Below, piece by piece: positions 34,201 through 45,944 of a DNA stretch of 64,000 nucleotides. A model generated the notes under the pieces. The model was not told where the DNA came from. It made no database searches and worked only from the letters and a program-made list of their open reading frames with translations. The DNA comes from Mantis religiosa. Taxonomy: Eukaryota; Arthropoda; Insecta; Mantodea; Mantidae. The stretch lies in assembly GCA_030765055.1 (NCBI GenBank), contig JAUKNK010000151.1, positions 62,001 to 126,000 on the forward strand, read 5' to 3'. Each line of letters begins with the position of its first letter. Positions within the stretch are counted from its first letter, which is position 1. The position numbers and the translations under genes are program-made.

Positions 34201-34614
34201 CTGAAGGTCAGGCTATAGCCGTTGCTAAGAGTAGGAGGAGCTAGGTTTATAAACCTTCATTTAAGCAATGTATAAGAAGCCACTCCCATCTCTTCACCTT
34301 CCCGCAAAACCCGCAGAGAGCCAACATTTGAGCGAAATCTTAGGTTAAGTCTTCGCTGCAAACCTGCGGCTCCTACAGCTAATCACTATTTATTTCGACT
34401 TCTGCGGTCATGGGCAGCTACAGACGATAAGCGTAATTGAAACATGTTTGTATATAAAACAATGCAAACAAGTACAGCATTAATGTGCAAAATGCACCTG
34501 TTGTATTTGTTTGTCCCATAAATCCGTTCGATTCTTGTTACGTGTTTACGACAAAGATCGCCTGTACTGTATGCCCGTATCACAACCACGGCAACGAAGT
34601 TGCCTAATTATGTA
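34201..34614. other. stretch without recognised gene
   Basis: May contain the decayed remainder of the hAT element; nothing certain. Confidence 0.4.
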
Positions 34615-35640
34615 GGGGTAACCTGTTTACATACGTAAGGTAAACAAGGCAATGAACTTTTCAAAACAAACTTTATTTTGTGCAGTATGCACCATTATTA
34701 TCAATAACATATCTCCATTTCTCAGGAAGCTTATCAATACCATTTTTCCAAAATCTTGCAGTTTTATGGTTGACGAACTCTTCTACGGCGAGTCTGCAAT
34801 CCTCCAAGGAAGTAAGGCGTTTGCCATTAAGGAAGTTTTGCAGGGATCAGAATAAATGATAGTCGGATGGGCAATCTCTGGAGAATAAGGCGGGTGAGGT
34901 AACACATCCCAGTCGAAGTCCCGTAATTTCTGACGAGTTACCATAGAAGTGTGTGGTTTGGCATTGTCTTGTGAAAGAGGACTCCACCATTAGATACTAT
35001 TTCTAGCCTTTTCTCTTCTAGGGCAACCTTCAGACGATCCAACTGAGAACAGTATTTCTCCGAGTTGATGGTCTCCCCAGGAGGAAGAAATTCGTAATAA
35101 ATAATTCCTTTCCAGTCCCACCAAATGCACAGCATAATCTTCTCAGAATGAAGCCCTGGTATAGGAATTGAGAGTGGTGGTTCCCCTTTCTTACGCCATG
35201 ACTTTCTCTTTCGGATGTTGTTGTACAGAATCCACTTTTCGTCTGCTGTAACCAGCTGTTTCAGAAAAGGGGCAGTTTCATTGCGTCTTATCAATGCGTC
35301 ACAGATAGAAACGCGCTGAAGTAAATTTTGTTCACTCAGCTCGTGCAGAACCCATACATTCCGAAGATTTACGTAACCAAGTTTCTTTAGGTGCCTGGCT
35401 ACAGTTGCATGAGATAAGTTTAGCTCCTGACCTACCTCCCGAGTTGTTATCCTGGGGTTGTTCGTAATCATGGCCTTTATCCTTTCCTCATCGTAACCAC
35501 AGGTCGTCCAGAACGAGGTTTGTCTTTCACAGAGAAGTTCCCAGCTCGAAATCGAGTAAACTATTTTTGACATGCCCGATTCGTCACTGCATCTTCTCCG
35601 TAAACAGAACAAATTGAGTTTGTGAGGCGGTTTTACCCTT
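34615..35640 (-). pseudogene. mariner transposase, nearly full length, frameshifted
   Basis: Frame 34938-35612 reads the HTH part (ERIKAMITNNPRITTREVGQ, then LNLSHATVARHL), the linker VWVLHEL, and VTADEKWILYNNIRKRKSWR with the first Asp kept, then MLCIWWDWKGIIYYEFLPPG. A one-base deletion in FHQDNA (near 34975) shifts the frame; downstream KPHTSMVTRQKLRDFDWDVL and PPYSPEIA follow, with Asp to Glu in YSPD, and a second shift. The sequence type differs from mariner-2 and from the intact mariner at 48457. Confidence 0.88.
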
Positions 35641-35978
35641 ACGGTAATAAAACAGTATTAAATGTCGAAAATGTTCCTTCTTGCCTTCCATATTAACATT
35701 CACAAGTTACAACTCCACACTTGCATTCACAAACTCGTACTGAAGTTTGGTTACCAATTCTTACATAAGTTGACCTATTTACCTTTGGCCGTGAGGACGC
35801 TGTGGTTTGTGTTCATAGCATTCTTTTCAGTTATTGTATTTGTAAACAAACACCATATTGTTAGGCAACTTCTTTGACGTAAAAGTAATGGGGGCATGCA
35901 GTGTTCTCAGGAGTTCTTTAGTCGTAAACACGAAACAAGCAGCGAATGAATTTATGAGACAACCCGATATATTCAGAA

Positions 35979-36170
35979 TCAGTGCGTGTAGCGTAAACCT
36001 GCAACCTTACGGAGGAACCACCTCTGCATTTGTCGATGAATTTTAATAGGTTTCACATCTTCAGTACGCAAAAACCGAACAACAGAACTCTGTTCTTCCC
36101 TGGTGCAAGCTGGAAGTGCGGCGGCCATTTTTATAATGATACTGCGACGGCATGTGTGAATCTGTACCAT
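35979..36170 (-). pseudogene. mariner N-terminal fragment
   Basis: A 63-codon frame with MAAALPACTREEQSSVVRFL, then RTEDVKPIKIHRQMQ, the first HTH helices of a SETMAR-like mariner transposase. The rest is gone; the last codons (RKVAGLRYTH) leave the family. Confidence 0.7.
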
Positions 36171-36339
36171 GCTGCCACCTACAGGCCATTCTGCACGCTG
36201 TTTTAAGCACGCTTTCCAACTTACAGGATAACAGCATGAAATTTCGATTTATTGCAAATTTGAGGTTTTCATTTGTTTTTTCGTATAAAAATTTCCACGT
36301 AATGTATATCACAAAAACCAGTACTAAGAATAGAACTAC

Positions 36340-36465
36340 ACGGCGATGTTTCCCCTTCACCCCCGCAAGGGGGAGGGCTGGAGCTGAGAGGCCTTCCTCT
36401 ATCCTCATGGAGGACTACTGCACCAACCGATATTCCCAACGCGCTACCTCATTAGGCTAATCGAT
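36340..36465 (-). repeat. possible tRNA-like or SINE fragment
   Basis: The minus strand begins TTAGCCTAATGAGGTAGCGC, similar to an A box, followed by GGAATATCGGTTGG. No duplication or second copy in the window supports it. Confidence 0.25.
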
Positions 36466-37146
36466 ATCGAAGTGGCCATCCAGCATCAAGAGGGGCTTCA
36501 TCATTATGATTACCAAATTCAGTTTTCAAGTAGATGCTTGGTGAAAGGTTCTTAATTCAAATGTTTTCTCATTTAATACAAAAACAAGACGCGAGAAGAT
36601 GAAGAGCACCTGGTCGCCCATTTCTCCGGGAATGAATTTCGCTAACCATCATTAACACAAGCGAATTAGCGCGAGGAAGATATCTGTTTAACGTGAACAA
36701 GAGTGAGTATAGGGAAGAAATTACTTTCCCAGGAAAAGGAGTCTGCTAATTATCAAAGTGCTAATAAATCATCTGCGCCAACTGCTGCTGGATCAGCAGG
36801 TATTAAAGCGGCACAGCTGAAGAGGTTAACGTAGCTACTACAAAAGGGATCCGTCGTCATTAAAGTATTCAAAGATACATCAAAGGGAGTTCATTAGCGC
36901 GACTATGTAACTAAACGTTTGAGGCTTAGCGCAGAAATGCGGCAAAACATTTCCAATATTACGTACGCGCTTGAGAGGAGAAAACGTGCAGAAATCAAAT
37001 GACTTACTTGTTTATGTCTGCTAGACAGATGAAGGTGGCAAAAAAAGCTCATCACATTCTTTAATACAGAATTCTCTATCAAAAAATGTATACCTCTTTT
37101 AAAAGTTTACGACTCGCAAAGTCTTCATTCAAGACAATAAATAAAA
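36466..37146. other. stretch without recognised gene
   Basis: No family recognised. Confidence 0.5.
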
Positions 37147-38566
37147 TGTTGCCCGCAACGGTGGCTTATGTATTAGTGGGTCTGCCTCACGTTTCAAGAG
37201 GTTCCGAGTTCTTATCTCGGTCGGGGATATATGTATCTGCATAAGGCATTTTCCGGGTTTTCCCTTATCATGCCACATGAATGTCTGGTAACCCTAAGCT
37301 CTATGTACCGTGTACTCATTTGAACATCACTTCATTCATCGTCCGATATGACTTAACGTTGGAGGTTTTCTCTTATCCTGAAAGATGAATGTCTGGTAAC
37401 TCTAAGCTCTATATACCCTGTACTCATTTGAACATAATTTCATTCATCGTCCGATATGACTTAACGTTGGAGGTTTTCTCTTATCCTGAAAGATGAATGT
37501 CTGGTAACTCTAAGCTCTATGTACCCTGTACTCATTTGAACATCATTTCATTCATCGTCCGATATGACTTAACGTTGGAGGTTTTCTCTTATCCTGAAAG
37601 ATGAATGTCTGGTAACTCTAAGCTCTATGTACCCTGTACTAATTTGAACATCACTTCATTCATCGTCCGATATGACTTAACGTTGGAGGTTTTCTCTTAT
37701 CCTGAAAGATGAATGTCTGGTAACTCTAAGCTCTATATAGCCTGTACTAATTTGAACATTATTTCATTCATCGTCCAATATGACTTAACGTTGGAGGTTT
37801 TCTCTTATCCTGAAAGATGAATGTCTGGTAACTCTAAGCTCTATATACCCTGTACTCATTTGAACATTATTTCATTCATCGTCCAATATGACTTAACGTT
37901 GGAGGTTTTCTCTTATCCTGAAAGATGAATGTCTGGTAACTCTAAGCTCTATATACCCTGTACTCATTTGAACATCATTTCATTCATCGTCCGATATGAT
38001 TTAACGTTGGAGGTTTTCTGTTATCCTAAAATATGAATGTATGGTAACACTAAGCTCTATGTACCCTGTACTCATTTAAACATCATTTCATTCATCGTCC
38101 GATATGACTTAACGTTGGAGGTTTTCTGTTATCCTAAAAGATGAATGTCTGGTAACTCTAAGCTCTATGTACCCTGTACTCATTTGAACATCATTTCAAT
38201 CATCGTCCGATATGACTTAACGTTGGAGCTTTTCCCTTATCCTGAAAGATGAATGTCTGGTAACTCTAAGCTCTATGTACCCTGTACTCATTTGAACATC
38301 ATTTCATTCATCGTCCGATATGATTTAACGTTTGTGGTTTTCTCTTATCCTGAAAGATGAATGTCTGATAACACCAAGCTCTATGTTTCCTGTGCACATT
38401 TGACCATTATTTCAATCATCATCCGGTATGACTTAACGTTGGAGGTTTTCCCTTATCCTGAAAGATGAATCTCTGGTAACTCTAAGCTCTATGTACCCTG
38501 TACTCATTTGAACATAATTTTATTCATTGTCCGATATGACTTAACGTTGGACATTTTCTCTTATCA

Positions 38567-38799
38567 GGCCACGCCGTGGCTTGGTGGTTAGACCGCTTGG
38601 CTCTCACCAAGGCGGCCCGGGTTCTATCCCAGGCGACCGCAAAGTGAGATTTGTGGTGGACAACACGGCGTTGGGCAGGTTTTCTCCGGGATACCCGGTT
38701 TCCCCCGCTATCTCATTCCACCGGTGCTCCATCTTCATGTCATGTATCATTAGTATCACCGCCTGCGGTGCCGTATGTAGTAAAAGCGGGCGTTAAACA

Positions 38800-38801
<2 letters not shown>
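38567..38801 (+). mobile_element. SINE-B copy 4, inside the satellite
   Basis: Begins GGCCACGCCGTGGCTTGG, where TTGG instead of CTCAG is shared with the copy at 16860-17094 (reverse strand: CCAAGCCACGGCGTGGCC). Same flanks and CA tail as that copy. Confidence 0.93.

Positions 38802-38868
<67 letters not shown>
38802..38868 (+). repeat. (CA)n microsatellite at SINE-B tail
   Basis: About 33 CA dinucleotides, counterpart of the TG tract at 16799-16859. Confidence 0.95.
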
Positions 38869-38871
<3 letters not shown>

Positions 38872-39078
38872 TTTTCCCTTATCCTGATAGGTAAATGTCT
38901 GCTAACTCTAAGCTCTATGTACCCTGTACTCATTTATACATCATTTTATTCATCGTCCGATATGACTTAACGTTCGTGGTTTTCCCTTATCCTGAAATAT
39001 GAATGCCTGGTAACTCTAAGCTCTATGTATCCTGTACTCATTTGAAGATCATTTCATTCATCGTCCGATATGACTTAT

Positions 39079-40075
39079 TAAACGCTATAACCACAAAGGA
39101 AACACTGGGTATAGCACAAATATAAACAAAGACAAAACACTATCAAAATTCGCATTACTAAACAAAAGACTGTTTTCAGTAAATTAATTGCCAGGTGATG
39201 GCGTTGGTATAGAAAATTAATTGGGTCAAAGAAACTTATTCTCCTCAAGCTGTTCTCGGGAAGGAAGCCAGTTGAAGAAGATTACAAATCATGATTGTAG
39301 GAGAGATGTACTCTCCCGGAACGTCGATATCTGATCGTCTTTTCACCTGAATCACTTTCCTAGAAGAGCTTGAGAATTGTTTATATAACGGTTACAAGTA
39401 TTTAACTTGAATACCATATCTTAAATGATAAACCTCTTTAAATACCTATGTCATCTAATTTTTGGGGTTGAATGTATTGCTTGCCTTGCATATTACAGAG
39501 AAAGTAAAAATGTAAGTACTTTAACATTGGAACTAATAACAAAGCATATGTCGAAAATGGTTAACCCCAAACAAAAGTTTAGTTGCCGTAAATTGCGATC
39601 CTTAACGAAGTCTAAATATTTTGTTCAGTAAGGTTATGTATTACATTGAGTATTTGAACGGAAAGCAATCGCAGAAAAGCAAGTTAAATACAATATTTTA
39701 TACCATTTTTGTAGTAAGGTATACGCAAACATGTTATCTGAAGTATTATGAATATTATTTTCATTATTAGTTATATTACAGTAAATATGTGAGAACTGCA
39801 AAACGTTGTGTTGTTCTTGGAGGTATTAGGTAATAAGCTCAGGTCGCAAAAATGTGATAATTACCTTAACGAGAGAGAGGTTTTTGTGTATACCCATAGG
39901 GGTCGAATGTAATTAATTTTACCATCACATTAGTAGTGACTGATCACATTTGTCTTTACAAACACATTAATATGCTAATAAGCATAATGGTTCGTGTACA
40001 AATAACAAACCAATGTACATTCTAAAATTACCTGCAGCATGCATACATGCGTAACAGGCCAGTTTCTTTATATAC
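39079..40075. other. stretch without recognised gene
   Basis: AT-rich unique sequence; no open frame matches a known family. Confidence 0.5.
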
Positions 40076-40936
40076 AAATAAAACAAAATACCAAGGAAGA
40101 TAAAAGAAAGCAAGAAGGAAGGAAATAAGGAAGGAAAGGTAAGCAAGTAAAAGAAAGAAGAAAAATGAAAAAAAGAAAAGAAAGAATAAGGATATAAGGA
40201 AAAAAAGAAACAATCAAGGAAAGGAAAGAATGAACATAAACGTGACAGAAAATAAAACAAAAAAGAAGGAGGGAGAAATTAATAAGGAAAGAAAGGATAA
40301 TGTGCAGAAGGAAAGAAGGAAGGAGGGAAAAAAAGAAAGATTTAAAGAAGGAACAAAATAAAGAAGAACATAAAGAAAGGACGAAAGAGGGAAAGAAAGA
40401 AAGAAAGAAGGAAACAAGGAAAAGAGAGAATGTATGAAAGAAGGACACGAAAGAAGAAAGAAATGAAGAACGAAAGAAATAAAGAATGAATGAGTGAAAG
40501 AAAGAATGAGATAAAGGAAGAAAGGAAGAAAGAAAGTAAGAATGGCAGAAAGATAGCAGGAAAAACAGACAAAGGAAGAGAGAAAAAGAAATTAAGAAAG
40601 AGGTAAAGAAGGAAAGGGAGAGAGAAAGAAAGAAAATAAGAAAGGAACGAAGAGAGAAAGAAAAAGAGAAGGATAAAGTAATAAAGTAAGAGAGAAAGAA
40701 AGAATAAAAGAAAGAAAGAGATAGAAAGAAAGAGTGGAAGTAAGGTAGAGAGAAAGAAGGAAAGAAAGAAAGAAAGAAAGAAAGAAAGAAGAAAAAAGAA
40801 ACAAAGAAAGAAAGGAAGAGTGAAAGAAAGATAGGAGGAAAAAGTAAGAAAAGTAAGAGAGAAAGAGGAAAGAAAAAAGAAAGAAAGAAGGGAAGAATGA
40901 ATGAAAGAAAGAAAGAAAGAAAGATTGAAAGAATGA

Positions 40937-41012
<76 letters not shown>

Positions 41013-41735
41013 GAAAGAATAAAAAAGTGAAAGTAAGGTAGAAAGGATGAAAGACAGAGAGAAAGAAATAGAGAGAAAGGGAGAAAGAAAGAGACAGAGA
41101 AAGAGAGAAAGAGCGAAAGAGAAAGAGAGAAAGAAGGAAGGTAGGAAACATAGAATGAAATACCGAAAGAAAGGAAGAAAGAAAGAAAAAAGGAAGAAAG
41201 AAATAAAGAAAAGAGGAATGGAAAGAAAGAGAGAGAAAGAAAGAAGGAAGGAAATAAAGGAAGAAGGAAGGAAATAAAAATGGACAAAGAAAGAATGAAA
41301 GAAAGAGAAGAAACGAAAGAAGGAAGGAAAAAAGTAGGAGAGAAGGAAAGAAGGAGAGAAGGAAAGGGAGAGAGGAAAAAAGAAGACAGAAAGGAAGAAA
41401 GAGGGAACGAGGGAAGTAAGGAGGGAAGGAGGGAAGAAAAGAAGGAGGATGGTAATGAGGGATGGAAGGAATAAGGGACGGAAAGAGGTGGACAGAGGGA
41501 TGCAGTGAAGGGAAAGGAAGAAAGGGCAAGGAGGGAAGGAAGAAGGGAAGAATGGGAGGAAGGAGGGAAGTAGGGTAGGAAGGCGGGATGGAAGGAGCAA
41601 AGGAAGGAGGGACGTAAGGAGGAGGAGTGAGGGAACGAGGGAAGAGGAAGTGGGGTAAGAAGAAGGAAAGAGGGGGGAAGGAGATAAGTAGGGAAGGAAG
41701 GAGGGAAGGAGGGATGGAAAGATGGAAGAAATTTT
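40076..41735 (+). repeat. 1.66-kb polypurine tract (GAAA/GGAAG-rich)
   Basis: The plus strand is almost only A and G: GAAA repeats dominate up to about 41300 (perfect runs near 40940-41010), then GGAAG and GAGG-rich sequence to 41735. Purine codons contain few stops in reverse, so three overlapping minus frames of 395-510 codons (Phe, Leu, Ser, Pro-rich) appear; these are composition artefacts. Confidence 0.97.
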
Positions 41736-42596
41736 CTCATAGATACTCTTTGACTATTGATAAGGATTAAATTTGCTTTTAAAATCGAATTAGAAAGCTT
41801 TAAATAAGCAATTAAAAATTGCAACATTTTTAAATAATATTTTGTCCTAATAGTTTATGTGTTTCTTAGTAAACTTAACATTACACAAATGTAAATTTAT
41901 CTCTACAGCAGAAAGCTGAACAACAAGTGAAATGACATTATTAGAGAAACAAATATTCTATTGTACACTTAAAAATAAGCGTTTCAAAGGGTGAAGAAAG
42001 TAGGCTGAGTGTCTTTATGTGTTAAGTCCTGTAATTAAAACAACTGCTTCAATTATTTGTGATAGGCAAGTGTAGAGGTCATAGCACATTTGTTGTTATT
42101 GGACAGCGTGTTGTTGCTTGTCGCTTCTTGATGTTCTGGAACGAACCACTTCCCGCTGAGTGCAAGATAAATGGCTTCATACCATCACGTGAACATAACT
42201 CCATTTAGCTTCATGTACGTCAGGTGTTGGTTCTTGTGCTGTACCATAATCCCAGGTAACGCTGGGAAATAACGATAAACGCAGCAGAATGGAACAAATT
42301 TAGCAGAAAATTCTAGCACACATAAATTTACGTTATATGAATGTTACTGGAGGACCAGCGGCCTCAAGCGGAAGTTTTTTAAGCTAGTTATTACGTGCTT
42401 CGATGGAATTACGTACCTCTACCTCTCCCTGGGGAATATTAATTTTACACTTCTACTCCGAGCATTAAGCACTCACATTGTCATCTAATAGCGTTCTTCT
42501 GGAAGAAAATAACGCTATTGTTACATCCTAACGGTTACAATCAGTAACTTGGTTACCAAAATAACATTAACAATTACCAAAGCAACCAGCACAAGG
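41736..42596. other. stretch without recognised gene
   Basis: Unique AT-rich sequence; nothing recognised. Confidence 0.5.
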
Positions 42597-43510
42597 CCCG
42601 CCTCCATAGCCTAAGTGGTAGCGCATCAGCTTCACATCTTTATAACAGAAAACTATTACGTCCTCCAAGGTTAAGTCATCAACGACGATAAATATAATGA
42701 TGTTCAAATGAGTACAGGGTATATAGAGCTTAGAGTTACCAGACATTCATCTTTCAGGATAAGAGAAAACCTCCAACGTTAAGTCTTATCGGACGATGAA
42801 TGAAATGATGTTCAAATGAGTACAGGGTACATAGAGCTTAGAGTTAGCAGACATTCATCTTTCAGGATAAGAGAAAACCTCCAACGTTAAGTCATATCGG
42901 ACGATGAATGAAATGATGTTCAAATGAGTACAGGGTACATAGAGCTTGGAGTTACCAGACATTCATCTTTCAGGATAAGAGAAAACCTCCAACGTTAAGT
43001 CATATCGGACGATGAATGAAATGATGTTCAAATGAGTACAGGGTACATAGAGCTTAGAGTTACCAGACATTCATTTTTCAGGATAAGAGAAAACCTCCAA
43101 AGTTAAGTCATATCGGACGATGAATGAAATGATGTTTAAATGAGTACAGGGTACATAGAGCTTGGAGTTACCAGACATTCATCTTTCAGGATAAGGGAAA
43201 ACCTCCAACGTTAAGTCATATCGGACGATGAATGAAATGATGTTCAAATGAGTACAGGGTACATAGAACTTAGAGTTGCTAGACATTCATATTTTGGGAT
43301 AAGGGAAGACCTCCAACGCTAAGTCATATCGGACGATGAATGAAATGATGTTGAAGTGAGTCCGGGGTCATGGAGCTTAGAGTTAGGTGTCACTCATCTG
43401 TCAGGATATGCGAAACTCTCAAAAAAAAAAATAAGTTAGCGTGACATAAATTCCAACTCGGTTACATATGAACGTAAGGGAGACACGCTACCACCTACCC
43501 TGGTAAGACT
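42597..43510 (-). repeat. 108-bp satellite array 5 between two SINE-A heads
   Basis: A plus-strand SINE-A head (GCCTCCATAGCCTAAGTGGT, 42600-42640), then about seven minus-strand satellite units (42660-43400), then a minus-strand head remnant (CACGCTACCACCTACC, 43430-43505). The right head is in the orientation expected of the units; the left one is reversed. Confidence 0.9.
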
Positions 43511-43587
43511 TTTTTAATTTTTAAATGAGTAGCTGCACATTATAATAGAAAGCGTGTCTTTTGTCGAGGTCTTTTGTTGGTTCCCAA

Positions 43588-43871
43588 TATTGTGACTTTG
43601 TGGTTTCATAGAGGTAGAAGTCCAATTTGCTGAAATTCAAAATGTTCTTTATTTTCCTGGAAATACAACTTGGTCAGCCCTTACAGTAGCAGAATTACTA
43701 CACATACACAAATACAATGCTCAAGGCCGTTGACCACAAAAAAAAGAGTTCACTTTCAAAGCGCTGCTGTACCTAGACGATTCTCAGTTCCAATTACACT
43801 TCCATTTCGACTCTGACACACACTGGCAATCGCGGTTCATTTTTATATGTACCTCTTTATGGTTCCAGAAG

Positions 43872-43923
<52 letters not shown>

Positions 43924-44170
43924 CGAGGGTATCTTCCAGGGCAATCCACACATAGTGAAGACTGACCTCCCGTCTAATGACCAGGGAGTTACCGAGCTGT
44001 CCCCGAAGGGCGCCTAGCCCCCCCTCTCCCGTGGGACTTTCCTTAAGGCAAGACCTAATCTCTGCTTCATATAACCTTGCCCCGCTCACATGTATCACTC
44101 CGCGTGCAAGTACCTTCCCCCTCATCCTAATTGGCTAATGCTTTCGCACCATAGGCCATAGGCGGTGCCT
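43588..44170 (-). repeat. gypsy LTR-like segment with Repeat D piece
   Basis: TTGTGACTTTGTGG with the later TGTTCTTTATTTTCC repeats the LTR start of 50518. It also contains an AT microsatellite and, at 43988-44060, the TTACCGAGCTGTCCC block seen at 3458. The right border is uncertain. Confidence 0.45.
43875..43921 (+). repeat. (AT)n microsatellite
   Basis: About 23 AT dinucleotides. Confidence 0.97.
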
Positions 44171-45239
44171 TCCCGTCACATTTAAAGCTGCAGTAAACGT
44201 CATAATAATTGCCAGGAAGATAAATAAAATCATACAAATAAGAATATGAAGGCATGCAATAATAATGAAGCTTATAATGAAACTGAGCAAGCTAAAACTG
44301 AATGAATGAGCAATGAAACTGAAACAAGTTTATAATGAAAGGCCTTCGGTCTTTTCCACTAGAATTTTTTGAAATCAGCACACATACCTTGCAAAAATAT
44401 ATGTCTTTCAGTCTTAAAAGTCGTGTCACGCCATACTTGTCGTGTGTCCTTCATTCATCCGAATCTCGTCAAGGTATTATATTTTCCGACTTGTATCTCG
44501 GTACATTCTGATTGTCCTTAAATAACGTCTTCGCCACACAGCAATATCGCCCCTGGAGTGGTAAGTTTTCCTATTTTCTCAATTTCATGTCGCGATGTTC
44601 CTACGCATGTAACACACCTGTAAGTTCAGAGCACAGCTGTTCGACTTCTCTCACTGACAAAGACGAATTCTTCTCTGTGAGTGCATTAAACACATGCACC
44701 ACAATTGCTTCTTCGCAGCTTTGTAAAGGTTTTCCCTTGAAATATTTAAGCGAAAAACTGGCGGTAGACTCTGGCATTATACATATAATAAGTACACACG
44801 CAATAAACGATCAATAAAATAATTTAGCTCTCGCACTCGGCACAACACACCTTCGAATGACGATATATGACTAATCCAGTTCAAAACAAGGTCAGTGATA
44901 AAAGTCATATAAACAAATATGTCACCACTACCGCTAAATCACGTGCTATCGTGTCATGTGCTTGAAAGCAAAGGAACCTCCTCTTTACTTCGTTTAAGAA
45001 TTAACATGCATTTCAGATAAATCAACTCTGTTGCGTAATATATTTAATTAAAACGGTTACGAAAATATAAATTTGACAATTCTCTTCCAACATATAAAGA
45101 TATAACACCATGTTAAATAATGAACTAATTTTTACCACACAGCAGTCCATACCACGACAGCAGCCAATGAGAGGTGATTAGGTCACGTGACCATTAAGTG
45201 ATACAGGGCAAGCTTATGTGAAACAAGGATTAGAGACTA
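44171..45239. other. stretch without recognised gene
   Basis: An open frame at 44512-44817 (101 codons) has no recognised domain or supporting signals. The rest is AT-rich unique sequence. Confidence 0.45.
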
Positions 45240-45572
45240 AAAAATGCCACCCCATCTGGTCCTGTGGACTCAAGACGGGATGCAAGTGGATACGCTACTT
45301 ACGCGCGCCAACACCAAAGGGGAAGGCTATCGATTTGACCTCGGTAGGGCCACCTGGTGATCTAGCACACCTACTAGCTATGCAGGCTAGTACGCGGTAA
45401 TATGTGGCTTCCCTCCACCCCGTCTGAAGACGTACCCGATCTCCCACGGGTATCAGGAACCACTTCTACCTCGAGTCCAACCCAATCCGAACAACTCCCA
45501 AGCAGGGAGGGGCTCGAATGTTCCGCCCGGGGCTTCACTAGTAACTTCAGAGGTACCACGAGTGCTAAGGGT
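45240..45572 (+). repeat. Repeat D, copy 2
   Basis: Closely matches 3535-3812 and the reverse of 56147-56423, from CATCTGGTCCTGTGGACTC to GAGGTACCACGAGTGCTAAG. It defines the 3' side of the family better than copy 1. Confidence 0.8.
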
Positions 45573-45942
45573 CCGAAGCGCTGGATCTAGAAGATAATCG
45601 AATGTTCTGTAAGACGGCACCAGACAAAACACGAACGTTCGAGACACCTCACTTTATCTCTTTCGGCACGCCTTTATTTCCGTGTTGCACTATCTCTCCC
45701 TTATCTCTTCGTGGCGAACCCTTTGTGCACGTCGCCGCCAGAAACGACAATACATTTTCTTAACTTCGCGAGAGCTAGAAAAGTAATTCACTACTCCTAG
45801 CACTAATACCAGAAAATTCGAGAAATACAATGCATTTGTCATGAAAATGTCTAAACCTATGGCACTTTTTTTGATAAAATAAACATTTTCTTAAACTTAT
45901 CAACGTAAGGGGCACATTAGTGTTGGGAGTTAGTACGTTTTC
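45573..45942. other. stretch without recognised gene
   Basis: Nothing recognised. Confidence 0.5.
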
Positions 45943-45944
45943 TA

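Larger units (their letters stand above)
37147..39078 (+). repeat. 108-bp satellite array 4 with SINE-A head
   Basis: At 37150-37262 a SINE-A tRNA-like head (TGTCTGCCTCACG-type, then CCGAGTTCTTATCTCGGTCG and TTTTCCGGGTTTTCCC) leads directly into about 14 plus-strand satellite units. A SINE-B with CA tail interrupts at 38567-38868. The array end and insertion mirror array 3. Confidence 0.95.

Noticed and set aside
40068..41827. Three overlapping minus-strand open frames of 395-510 codons rich in Phe, Leu, Ser and Pro
   Set aside because: They come from the polypyrimidine strand of the purine tract. TTC/CTT/TCC codons leave few stops, and all three frames are open at once. No domain is present.
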